The translations under genes and the position numbers were made by a program. A stretch of DNA of 64,000 nt, taken from the NCBI GenBank assembly GCA_026004795.1, contig BPJV01000007.1:62001-126000 (forward strand), given 5' to 3'. The notes beneath the pieces are model-generated. The model ran no database searches. It was not told where the DNA came from and was given only the letters and a program-made list of their open reading frames with translations. Source of the stretch: Pirellulaceae bacterium (GTDB lineage: Bacteria > Planctomycetota > Planctomycetia > Pirellulales > Pirellulaceae). Below, piece after piece: positions 24,696 through 32,388 of this stretch (position 1 is its first letter; each line of letters opens with the position of its first letter).

Positions 24696-26699
24696 ATGCG
24701 CCAGCCCCTCCCAGCGCCTCGTCGGTCCCTGTACACCATCCTCGGGGCCGCCTTGATCTTGGTGTTCGTCTGCTCCGGGTGCAGCACACAGCGCTTTCTC
24801 ATCCGTCGCGATACTCCCGCCAATCCGCTGGCCTCTCAGTTGCAATTGGAAAGTCGCGCAGGTCCTCAGATTAGCAGTCGATCGCGGCAAGTGCTGCGTC
24901 GATACGCGTTGGAAGAACGGTATGCCGATGATGCAGCAGAATGTTTAGTCGCTCTGCAAGAGCTGGCGGCGGTCGAGGCCGATAGCGAATTGGTCTACGC
25001 GGTTGCCGAGGTGGCTTATGTGCTGGGCAAACAGGCCGAAGAGGAAGAACGGTACGCCCAAGCACTGGACATGTTCGGTGTATGCGTTAGCAATGCGTAC
25101 ATGTATCTGTTCGCCACCGAGTTCGACAGCACACGCAACCCCTACGATCCACTTTTTCGATCGGCCTGTGACCTTTACAACGTGGGGCTGGAGTCGACCC
25201 TGAGGTTGGTCAATGCCAAGGGACAGTTGCAACCGGGACGAAGTTACGAGGTATATGCGGGCAAGGAGAAGTACCGCGTGCATACCGTCGTGCGCGGCAA
25301 ATGGCATCCCGAAGAGATCGATCACTTCGAGTTTGTTAGCGACTATGAGGTCGAAGGCCTTCCCAGTTCAGGAATGACCTATGGTTTGGGAGTTCCCTTG
25401 ATTGCCGTGCGGAAGAAGGGAGATGACAGCGATCCTCGCGAAGCCTACTATCCGCCCGGATTGAGCTTTCCCATCACCGCGTTACTGCGCGTCGTCCCCG
25501 GCAGTGGCGCGGCGAAAACGGCGGTCGAGCACCGGCATCAGTGCGTGTTGGAATTCCACGACCCGTTGGCACTCAACGATATTGAAATCGCGGGACGCCT
25601 GGTACCGCTGCAGACAGACCTCAGCACGGCATTGGCGTACTTTCTGGACAGCCCCCAATTTCGCGAGCAAAGCCAGGCTACCCTAGGACTGCTGAATCCA
25701 GACAAGACGCAGAAACACCGCGGCATCTACATGCTCGAACCGTTCGACCCCCATCGCATTCCCGTGTTGATGGTGCATGGTCTGTGGTCGAGCCCTGTTA
25801 CTTGGATGCCCATGTTCAACGATTTGCGGTCTTTCAACCGCATTCGCTCGAACTACCAATTCTGGTTCTACCAGTACCCGACGGGGCAACCATTCTGGCT
25901 CAGTGCCACTCAGTTGCGTGAGGATTTGACCGAGCTGCGGCGACGCCTCGACCCTGATGGCCGCTACGAGCCGCTGAAGAAGATGGTGTTGGTGGGGCAC
26001 AGCATGGGGGGGCTGGTCAGCCGACTGCAGACGATCGACAGCGGCGACAGCTTCTGGAGAATTCTTAGCGATCAACCTTTCGAAGCAGTGAAAGGAGATC
26101 CGGAGTTGAAGCACAAACTGCGCATGGCCGCTTTCTTCCAACCGGATCCCTACATTCGCCGTGTGATCACCATCGGCACGCCCCATCGTGGCAGTGACTA
26201 TGCCAATGACACCACCAAATGGCTGGGACGCAAATTGATCAAGCTGCCGTCCAGAGTCGTCCAAACCGGCCAGCAATTGGTCAGTTTGAATCCAGGCGTG
26301 TTTCGCAACACGGATTTGTTGATCAGCAACACCAGCATCGACAGCCTCAGTCCGGATTCGCCGATCTTTCCGGCCATGCTTCGTGCGGCCCGGGCGCCTT
26401 GGGTCAAATACCACAATATCATCGGCGTGACACCGCCGTCGAAATGGATTCTGACGTCGGGGGAACCAGGTGACGGAGTGGTCAGCTATTTTAGCGCCCA
26501 CATGGACGACGTGGAATCGGAGATCACGGTCCCCAGCGAGCACTCGTCCATTCACCGGCATCCGAAGGCCATTGTCGAGGTGCGCCGGATTCTGCTGCAC
26601 CATCTGGACGAACTCGAATCCGAGTACCGGGTTGCCGAACGATTGGCTGAGCACGAGACGAGCGAATCGCTTCTTCCCTTGGTGTTTCGTGCTCCCTGA
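24696..26699 (+). CDS. Lipoprotein-like alpha/beta hydrolase with an N-terminal helical domain
   Basis: The ATG at 24696 gives a signal peptide with a positively charged N terminus and hydrophobic core (LYTILGAALILVFV), then C-S-G-C with Cys29 as probable lipidation site; the -3 residue is Cys rather than the usual Leu. Residues about 50-160 are helical and repeat-like. The second half is an alpha/beta hydrolase: PVLMVHGLWSSPVTW is the oxyanion-hole strand region, LVGHSMGGLVSR holds the nucleophile Ser436, and SEHSSIHRHP near the end supplies the likely catalytic His. A lipase or esterase acting at the cell envelope is inferred; the substrate is unknown. The pseudokinase gene follows by 196 bp on the same strand. 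Confidence 0.85.
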   Translation: MRQPLPAPRRSLYTILGAALILVFVCSGCSTQRFLIRRDTPANPLASQLQLESRAGPQISSRSRQVLRRYALEERYADDAAECLVALQELAAVEADSELVYAVAEVAYVLGKQAEEEERYAQALDMFGVCVSNAYMYLFATEFDSTRNPYDPLFRSACDLYNVGLESTLRLVNAKGQLQPGRSYEVYAGKEKYRVHTVVRGKWHPEEIDHFEFVSDYEVEGLPSSGMTYGLGVPLIAVRKKGDDSDPREAYYPPGLSFPITALLRVVPGSGAAKTAVEHRHQCVLEFHDPLALNDIEIAGRLVPLQTDLSTALAYFLDSPQFREQSQATLGLLNPDKTQKHRGIYMLEPFDPHRIPVLMVHGLWSSPVTWMPMFNDLRSFNRIRSNYQFWFYQYPTGQPFWLSATQLREDLTELRRRLDPDGRYEPLKKMVLVGHSMGGLVSRLQTIDSGDSFWRILSDQPFEAVKGDPELKHKLRMAAFFQPDPYIRRVITIGTPHRGSDYANDTTKWLGRKLIKLPSRVVQTGQQLVSLNPGVFRNTDLLISNTSIDSLSPDSPIFPAMLRAARAPWVKYHNIIGVTPPSKWILTSGEPGDGVVSYFSAHMDDVESEITVPSEHSSIHRHPKAIVEVRRILLHHLDELESEYRVAERLAEHETSESLLPLVFRAP

Positions 26700-26779
26700 C
26701 GTCTGCGACGAAGGGGTAGTCCTTTGCTGGGGCGGACGGCAATTGGTGAGGAACTGCCGATGGGAGAGGCGGGGCGACT

Positions 26780-26785
26780 TATAAT
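26780..26785 (+). promoter_or_regulatory. Candidate -10 box upstream of the pseudokinase gene
   Basis: A perfect TATAAT sits about 110 bases before the ATG at 26896. No consensus -35 hexamer is found at 16-18 bases upstream (CCGATG at 17 bases). The gap between the lipoprotein stop and this gene is long enough to hold a separate promoter. Confidence 0.3.
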
Positions 26786-26895
26786 GAGTTGGTTGCCCAT
26801 CGCGTTGGTGGTTGCAGCCCCGCTGAGTAGGCAACCATAGCTAGCGGGCATTGCTTGGCAATCTCTGTATAACCGTTCCCCAAGTCGATTGAACT

Positions 26896-28509
26896 ATGGC
26901 ACGCTCGAAGGTAGGTCCGTTCTTGCTGGAAACTCCATTGGGATCTGGGCCTGGCAGTTCGACCTACCGGGCGCTGCATGTGCAACAACGCAAGTTGGCG
27001 GCGTTACGTGTCTTTTCCTTGCCGATGGGGATGACGCCGGAAAGCCGTCGCGATTTTGCCGCCGAGCTTGAGGAGCTCAAATCGCTTTTGCACCCGCATA
27101 TCGTCCGTTGCTATGGAGGTGGCTTTGACCGGCGACGCGCCTTTTTGGCCTACGAATTGGTCGAGGGAGAATCGTTGGAATCGTTGGTCGCGCGGCGAGA
27201 GCGATTGCCTTGGGAGACCGCATTTGACTTCAGCGAGCAGATTGTCAAAGCGCTGGAGTACGCCCATCAGCGCCGGTGGATCCATGGCCGTTTGTCTCCC
27301 CGTCAAGTGCTTGTCGACGCCACCGGCGTAGTGAAAGTAACCGGATGGCGGCGCGGCGTGGTGGCGGCCACTGTCCGCTCCAAGGATCGGCAGGACGACC
27401 GGATCTTCAATGCCCCGGAGGTGAACCGAGGAGAACCTCCCACCGAAAAAAGCGATCTTTATTCCCTGGGGGTCCTCACGTTCTACATGCTCAGCGGACG
27501 GCTTCCCTATGAAAGCGTGGAAGAGCAGCAAGCGGCGGCCGAGAGGCAGGATAAGCCGCCGCGAGTCAGTCCGCATGTGATCGATTGCCCCGTCTGGCTC
27601 GATGCAGCGGTCGCGCAATTGCTTGAACCGCATCCCAACGCACGACCCTTCAGCGCCGCAGCCGTTTTGCTTGCTTTTCGCGAGGCGAAACGACGCCAGG
27701 CCGAAGGGGCCGGCGTATTGCAACACGTTGCCTCAGGGTTCAGTCCATTGCAGGTCAAAGCCGATCGGCAAGAGGCCGAGCGATTGCTGGGAATCGACAA
27801 GGAAAGGAAGCGCAGCCAACGTCGCGATTTCGGGCCACCACTGTGGGAGCGGCCTTGGTTCTTGGCCATCGTATTGCTGTTGGCCGTCGCTGTGGTGGTG
27901 TGGGCCTTGCTCCCCCCCAGCGAGTCGACCTTGCGGGCGCGGGCCGTCCGCTTGCTGCCTCCGGAAAGCGAAGAGTGGACCGACTGGAACGCCGCCCGCG
28001 ATAGGTACCTGACGCAAATCCTCGAACGCTTTCCCGAGGGGGAGCATGCCACCTGGGCGCGCGAGCAAATCGCCTGGATCAACGCTCGAGAGGCCGAGCG
28101 GCGATTGGAGCGCGACGCGCGCCGCAACCGCACCGCCGATTGGACGGATGCCGAGACGCAGTTCTGGCAGGCACGCCAGCTGGAGCAATTCGAGGACCGC
28201 CAATCCGCCCTATTGGCCTACCAGGCGCTGGTGCGCCTTTATGGTGACGTCGACCAAGCCCAGGATCTGGTATATCTGGCTCGCGAGGCGATCCAACGCC
28301 TGCGCAGTGGCAGTGCCGAGGACAAACCGGTGTGGGAGTTTCTTGAAGCCAAACTGCAACAGGCAGAGGAAGCCTACCGCCAGGCTCGACTGCTCGAAGC
28401 GCGACAGATATGGGAAGCCATCATCCAGCTTTACGATGGTCGCGAGGATGTGGGCCCGCTGGTCGAACAAGCCAAAGCACGCATAGCTGAATTGGCGCCT
28501 CGCCGCTAG
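26896..28509 (+). CDS. Membrane-anchored protein-kinase-fold pseudokinase with extracytoplasmic helical repeats
   Basis: The N-terminal ~260 residues follow the eukaryote-like Ser/Thr kinase fold: a Gly-loop LGSGPGSSTYRA, an alpha-C Glu region, YELVEGESLESLV hinge, NAPEV (APE motif) and SDLYSLGVLTFYMLSGRLPY. Each catalytic element is changed. The VAIK Lys is Arg38, the HRD loop is H130-G131-R132 with no catalytic Asp, the loop Asn is Gln137, and DFG is G150-W151-R152. A single membrane helix spans 321-339. The outer ~200 residues are TPR-like and highly charged, with repeated Glu/Ala/Gln-rich helices. It should not transfer phosphate and may act as a scaffold or signal receptor. The ATG at 26896 is the only supported start. 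Confidence 0.85.
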   Translation: MARSKVGPFLLETPLGSGPGSSTYRALHVQQRKLAALRVFSLPMGMTPESRRDFAAELEELKSLLHPHIVRCYGGGFDRRRAFLAYELVEGESLESLVARRERLPWETAFDFSEQIVKALEYAHQRRWIHGRLSPRQVLVDATGVVKVTGWRRGVVAATVRSKDRQDDRIFNAPEVNRGEPPTEKSDLYSLGVLTFYMLSGRLPYESVEEQQAAAERQDKPPRVSPHVIDCPVWLDAAVAQLLEPHPNARPFSAAAVLLAFREAKRRQAEGAGVLQHVASGFSPLQVKADRQEAERLLGIDKERKRSQRRDFGPPLWERPWFLAIVLLLAVAVVVWALLPPSESTLRARAVRLLPPESEEWTDWNAARDRYLTQILERFPEGEHATWAREQIAWINAREAERRLERDARRNRTADWTDAETQFWQARQLEQFEDRQSALLAYQALVRLYGDVDQAQDLVYLAREAIQRLRSGSAEDKPVWEFLEAKLQQAEEAYRQARLLEARQIWEAIIQLYDGREDVGPLVEQAKARIAELAPRR

Positions 28510-28617
28510 TCATGCTCGCTCGGTTCCCGGCACCCTTGATCCCTACCGACCGCCTTGCTGCCCAGCGACCGGGCGGCATCGAGTCGAGGTCGGCGGCCGC
28601 ATGCCAGCGAGCGGAGG

Positions 28618-29754
28618 TTACGGTTCCAGGCGACGGGCTAGCACTTCCTCCGCCAACGGAATGATCGTCGGATTGCCGATCACATCGGTGCGCAGGATGT
28701 CGTCAGGGCTGGCCGCCTCATTGGCCGCTTGGTATTGGACGATGTAGGCGCCCACCTGCAAGTAGTTTTTCTGGAAAGTGGGTGGCCAGAACGCTTCACT
28801 GCGATTGGCCAACGTCCGCGCCAACAACCGCGTTGCGCGACCGCTGAACCCGCTGAGAACCATCTCCAGACGGCCCGAACTCTCGCGGTAGACGTAGAAC
28901 ACCAGTGCCGCATCTTGCCCCCCCGCATAGGCCCAACTGCCATCGGCCTGTTCGTAATAGATCCCGGGTTCGTCGACCGTTTCGGTCTTGCTCAATCGCA
29001 ACCCCGCCGAGGCACAGGGAAGGTGTGGATCAATGTCCCGGTAGCGGAGGAAAAACGGGCAATGCCGATCGGCAGCCTTTTCGACATCGTCTTCCGACTG
29101 AAACGGTGTCGCATGGAACGTGTCGGCAATGACGTTCTCGACCACCGGATTGCTCTTTACGCTCCCGAGGCATACCAACGCCTTGTCGCCGGTGTTGGAG
29201 GCGAAGGCATCGTACACTGCTTGCGAACGAGCGACAACTTGCTCCAAGGGGACGTTGCCCGGACTCCATACCAAGGTTTGCTTCAGCATCTCGGGGTGCG
29301 AAGAATACCGGGCCGCGTCTTGATCATCGCGATCTCGGATCAATTTCTCGGCTCCGCCAAGGGTGGAGACTCCGTTGAGCACTTCTCCCATCAGGACGGC
29401 GTCGGATGCCACGATCCAAGCATTTTCCGGCGTCACGTCACCATCAGGGCGTCGTACCCCCATGCAGATCTCCAGCTTCTTACGCCGCGCCAACAATTCC
29501 CAAAACTTCTCGGGCTTCACCGCGAACAGGGCCCCCGGCAAGGAGTCGGCGGTGGCGTACCCATGTTCCACCAGATAATCGCAAATCCGCGACAAAGCCT
29601 CCAAGGGAATGAATTTCACTTGATTCTTCAACAATGAAGCGACCTGGTGGCGATCCAGCCCCGTGTACTCCACGATCGCCTTGATCGTACCCGGTCGCTT
29701 GCGTCGATCAGGGGTATGGCCCAGCAGTTCGGCTAATCGAAATTCGTAACGCAC
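28618..29754 (-). CDS. Helix-turn-helix protein with an unassigned C-terminal domain
   Basis: The first ~70 residues form a Cro/CI (XRE)-type helix-turn-helix: IKAIVEYTGLDRHQVASLLKNQVKFIPLEALSRICDYL, with the recognition helix in HQVASLLKN. The remaining 300 residues form one soluble domain that I do not recognise. It contains ALVCLGSVKSNPVVENVIADTFHATPF and a later Tyr-rich segment GIYYEQADGSWAYAGGQDAALVFYVYRES; it may bind a ligand. The start is GTG at 29754, without a clear ribosome-binding site. It is downstream of the ThiF-like gene on the same strand, with about 190 bp between, and could be cotranscribed. DNA binding is inferred from the N-terminal motif only. Confidence 0.78.
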   Translation of the reverse strand: MRYEFRLAELLGHTPDRRKRPGTIKAIVEYTGLDRHQVASLLKNQVKFIPLEALSRICDYLVEHGYATADSLPGALFAVKPEKFWELLARRKKLEICMGVRRPDGDVTPENAWIVASDAVLMGEVLNGVSTLGGAEKLIRDRDDQDAARYSSHPEMLKQTLVWSPGNVPLEQVVARSQAVYDAFASNTGDKALVCLGSVKSNPVVENVIADTFHATPFQSEDDVEKAADRHCPFFLRYRDIDPHLPCASAGLRLSKTETVDEPGIYYEQADGSWAYAGGQDAALVFYVYRESSGRLEMVLSGFSGRATRLLARTLANRSEAFWPPTFQKNYLQVGAYIVQYQAANEAASPDDILRTDVIGNPTIIPLAEEVLARRLEP

Positions 29755-29767
29755 GGTTATGTACTTT

Positions 29768-29946
29768 CTAGAAGGGAATGTATTTTTGCTTAGAATCCCA
29801 GAAACGTTCTCTTAAAGCAAGATTAAGCACCATTGGCAAGTCGGGCCACCCCTCTTTTGGAGCTGCGTCAAGAAATACGGGAAATCCTTCATGGTCTTGC
29901 GCTTTGCTCCGGCAATCTGGCAGCAATGGCCCGCGCCGGCCAAACG
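29768..29946 (-). other. Possible short reading frame between the ThiF-like and HTH genes
   Basis: The ~180 bases after the ThiF-like stop are less GC-rich than their surroundings. One frame on the minus strand runs to a stop at 29768 and encodes a plausible tail (EGFPVFLDAAPKEGWPDLP, then MVLNLALRERFWDSKQKYIPF), but it has no firm start codon with a ribosome-binding site, because the frame stays open into the ThiF-like gene. A different frame offers an ATG near 29893 with a 26-residue product. Either is a very small gene, a decayed remnant, or chance. Confidence 0.25.
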
Positions 29947-30969
29947 CTACATGCCCAACACTTGGGCCACGACCGAGCGAGCCGTGGCCGGCACGGTAGT
30001 GCCCTCCACGACCACCCGACCGTCGGGGAAGATGGTAAGTGTGTGGGAGGGGGTTTTCAATCGCGTGAAAAACCGGTTTTCCACTACCTCCCCTGCCTCG
30101 CGTAATCGAGCCGACCAGGTGGTTGATCGCGCCACGGGAGTGGCCAAATGAATCTGTACGGCATTCTTGCCGCACAAGACGTTAGTATCGGAAGAAAGCG
30201 TGCCGTTCAGGAACGGAAACCGTCGCTGGCCGCAGCATGGACAGTTCGGATTGCGTGGCAAGGCCAGCTTTCTCGATTCCACGTTCCACGTGTCGATAAT
30301 CACCAATTGCGAATCCAATTCGCTGCCATGACCGCTGAGGATTTTCAGCGCCAGGGCGGCTTGCCAGTTGGCGACAACGCCCACCGCCGGAGCAAGCACC
30401 CCCGCGGTATCACAGGTTTCTACGCTACCTGCCGGCGGTGGATCGGGGATCAGGCATCGAAAGCATGCCGTTTTTCCTGGAATAATTCCCAAGACTTGTC
30501 CCGCCGCTCCCAGGCACCCACCGTGAACCCAAGCAATGTCTTGGGAGACGGCATAATCATTGAGGAGAAACCGTGTTTCAAAATTGTCGGTTCCGTCAAG
30601 AATCAAATCGCAGCCTTCTGCCAGCGCGGGGAGATTGCGGTAGGAGATGTCTTCCACGCGCGGATCAACGTCGACCTCGCTGTTGATCGCCTGTAGGGCG
30701 GCAGCGGCGGCTACTGCTTTGGGAATTGATTCGGCTGCATCGCGCTCGGTAAACAGACATTGGCGTTGCAAGTTGGACCATTCCACCCAATCCCGATCGA
30801 CGATGCGCAAGGCGCCCACGCCGGAGCGCGCCAGGCGTTCGGCGATCGCTGTACCGAGCGCACCGCAGCCGCACAGAAGCACGCGCGATTGGCGCAACAG
30901 CCGCTGTCCCGCCTCCCCCAAAGGGGCAAAACGAATCTGTCGTGCGTATCGGTGGTCCGCTTCGCTCAT
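29947..30969 (-). CDS. ThiF/MoeB/HesA family adenylyltransferase (E1-like)
   Basis: E1-like enzymes adenylate the C terminus of small ubiquitin-fold proteins such as ThiS or MoaD for sulfur transfer. The N terminus RYARQIRFAPLGEAGQRLL and the nucleotide-binding motif LLCGCGALGTAIAERLARSG are typical, followed by RIVDRDWVEWSNLQRQ with the conserved Asp and Arg, and DGTDNFETRFLLND. GSVETCDTAGVLAP carries the conserved active-site Cys region. The zinc ligands are CFRC and CPCC. The C-terminal ~90 residues, beginning near LCGKNAVQIHL, extend beyond the catalytic core as in several ThiF homologues. No ThiS/MoaD partner gene is in the window, so the pathway (thiamine, molybdopterin or other) stays open. 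Confidence 0.87.
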   Translation of the reverse strand: MSEADHRYARQIRFAPLGEAGQRLLRQSRVLLCGCGALGTAIAERLARSGVGALRIVDRDWVEWSNLQRQCLFTERDAAESIPKAVAAAAALQAINSEVDVDPRVEDISYRNLPALAEGCDLILDGTDNFETRFLLNDYAVSQDIAWVHGGCLGAAGQVLGIIPGKTACFRCLIPDPPPAGSVETCDTAGVLAPAVGVVANWQAALALKILSGHGSELDSQLVIIDTWNVESRKLALPRNPNCPCCGQRRFPFLNGTLSSDTNVLCGKNAVQIHLATPVARSTTWSARLREAGEVVENRFFTRLKTPSHTLTIFPDGRVVVEGTTVPATARSVVAQVLGM

Positions 30970-31074
30970 GGTGGTTTCTCTGTCCTCCCTCCCTGCTGAA
31001 TGGCCTCAATCCGTCCGCTGATCAAAGGTCGACTGAACGGAAGGAGGGCGGCTTTAAAAAGCGAGAGCCCTCGG

Positions 31075-31090
31075 TCACTCAGTCACTCAG
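31075..31090. repeat. Tandem repeat of TCACTCAG, two copies
   Basis: TCACTCAG occurs at 31075-31082 and 31083-31090 in the divergent gap between the ThiF-like gene and the glycosyltransferase. It may be an operator half-site pair or slippage; nothing else supports a function. Confidence 0.4.
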
Positions 31091-31186
31091 TCGCCGGGCC
31101 TGCGAATCTGCATTGCTTCCGACGCCGAGCCTCAGGTATCGTTCCCTGCATGATACCGTCGACGGCGCCATTGCGTGAGGATGCCC

Positions 31187-32176
31187 ATGCAGATCGATAC
31201 TAGCATCATCGTTCCCATGTACAACGAAGTGGAGAGCGCTCCGGCGGTGATCCAGGAGATTATCGATGTGATGGACCGATTGCCACTACCGTGGGAGTTG
31301 ATCCTCATCGACGATGGATCCACCGACGGAACGGCAGCGTTGTTGGATCGCTTGGCCGAAGAAGATCCGCGGTTGATCGTGGCCCATTTTCGGCGGAATT
31401 TCGGTCAAACGGCTGCCCTTCAAGCCGGGCTGGAACTGGCCTCGGGAAGAAGGATTGTCCTGTTGGATGGCGACGGCCAGAATGACCCAGCCGATATTCC
31501 GATGATGTTGAGTTGGTTGGATCGGGGGTACGACTTGGTCCACGGATGGCGCAAAGAGCGTCGAGATGCCTGGTTAACCCGCCGCGTTCCCAGCCGGATC
31601 GCCAACTGGTTGATCTCCAAGGTAACGCGTTTCCCCATTCATGATCTGGGATGCACTCTCAAAGCGATGCAACGAGAGATCGCCGATGAATTGGAGTTGT
31701 ACGGAGAGATGCATCGTTTTATTCCCATTCTGGCTCATTGGCGGGGCGCCCGGTGCGTCGAAGTGGTGACCCATCACCGCCCGCGCCGCTTTGGCAGTAG
31801 CAAGTATGGCCTGTCACGCACCGTTCGCGTGCTGCTGGATCTGTTGACCGTCAAGTACATGTTGGACCATTTCAGCAGTCCCATGCGGTTGTACGGACGC
31901 ATGGGGTTGGTCTTCACCACGGTGGGAATCGCCTGCCTATCGGCTGCGGTCGTCTCCAAATTGTTTTGGCACGCAGACATGACCTCCAACCCGCTGCTGA
32001 TGCTGGGCTGTATCCTCAGCGTCGTCAGCCTCCAGTTCTTTGCCATCGGCTTGATTGGCGAGGCCAATACGCGGATGTATTACCGCCGCGGAGGCCGTCG
32101 ACCGTTTGCCATTCGCCGGACGGTCCACCATGGTGGTCCTGCTGAAGAAGTGGTCGGCTTCAAACGCGTCGCCTGA
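31187..32176 (+). CDS. Family 2 glycosyltransferase (dolichyl/undecaprenyl-phosphate mannosyl- or glucosyltransferase-like)
   Basis: The GT-A domain begins TSIIVPMYNEVES and carries LILIDDGSTDGTAALLD, HFRRNFGQTAALQAGL and LLDGDGQNDPADIP, the DxD-type metal site. The C-terminal part has two membrane helices (about LVFTTVGIACLSAAVVSKLF and LLMLGCILSVVSLQFFAIGL), as in DPM1/GtrB-like polyprenyl-phosphate glycosyltransferases. These make membrane-linked sugar donors for envelope glycans. The start at ATG 31187 has a GAGG site 6 bases before it; ATG 31181 and GTG 31175 are alternatives. It converges with the protease gene across a perfect hairpin. Confidence 0.87.
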   Translation: MQIDTSIIVPMYNEVESAPAVIQEIIDVMDRLPLPWELILIDDGSTDGTAALLDRLAEEDPRLIVAHFRRNFGQTAALQAGLELASGRRIVLLDGDGQNDPADIPMMLSWLDRGYDLVHGWRKERRDAWLTRRVPSRIANWLISKVTRFPIHDLGCTLKAMQREIADELELYGEMHRFIPILAHWRGARCVEVVTHHRPRRFGSSKYGLSRTVRVLLDLLTVKYMLDHFSSPMRLYGRMGLVFTTVGIACLSAAVVSKLFWHADMTSNPLLMLGCILSVVSLQFFAIGLIGEANTRMYYRRGGRRPFAIRRTVHHGGPAEEVVGFKRVA

Positions 32177-32332
32177 GGGAAAGAGGGGAGAAACGCTACC
32201 CACACCCCCACCGGTCCAGGCTGCAGGTGGTGAGGTATTTCGGCGATTCCTCGATTCCGGATACGATCGCTTGGCGACCACCGACCAGTCGGGGACAAGC
32301 GACACCAGGACGGTGGAGGAGACACCTGGCGC

Positions 32333-32361
32333 AGGAGGCGGAGCTTAGTGCTCCGCCTCCT
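32333..32361. terminator. Perfect 12-bp hairpin between convergent genes (candidate bidirectional terminator)
   Basis: AGGAGGCGGAGC at 32333-32344 is the exact complement of GCTCCGCCTCCT at 32350-32361, with a 5-base loop TTAGT. It lies between the ends of the glycosyltransferase and the protease, which face each other. There is no T-run, so termination would depend on the stable stem, or the element is a repetitive palindrome. Confidence 0.6.
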
Positions 32362-32388
32362 ACTCCCTCCTGGTTAAAACGAAACGTG

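Noticed and set aside
25683-26834. 383-residue open frame opposite the lipoprotein hydrolase
   Set aside because: His/Gln/Arg-rich antisense shadow over the hydrolase catalytic part; no family pattern.
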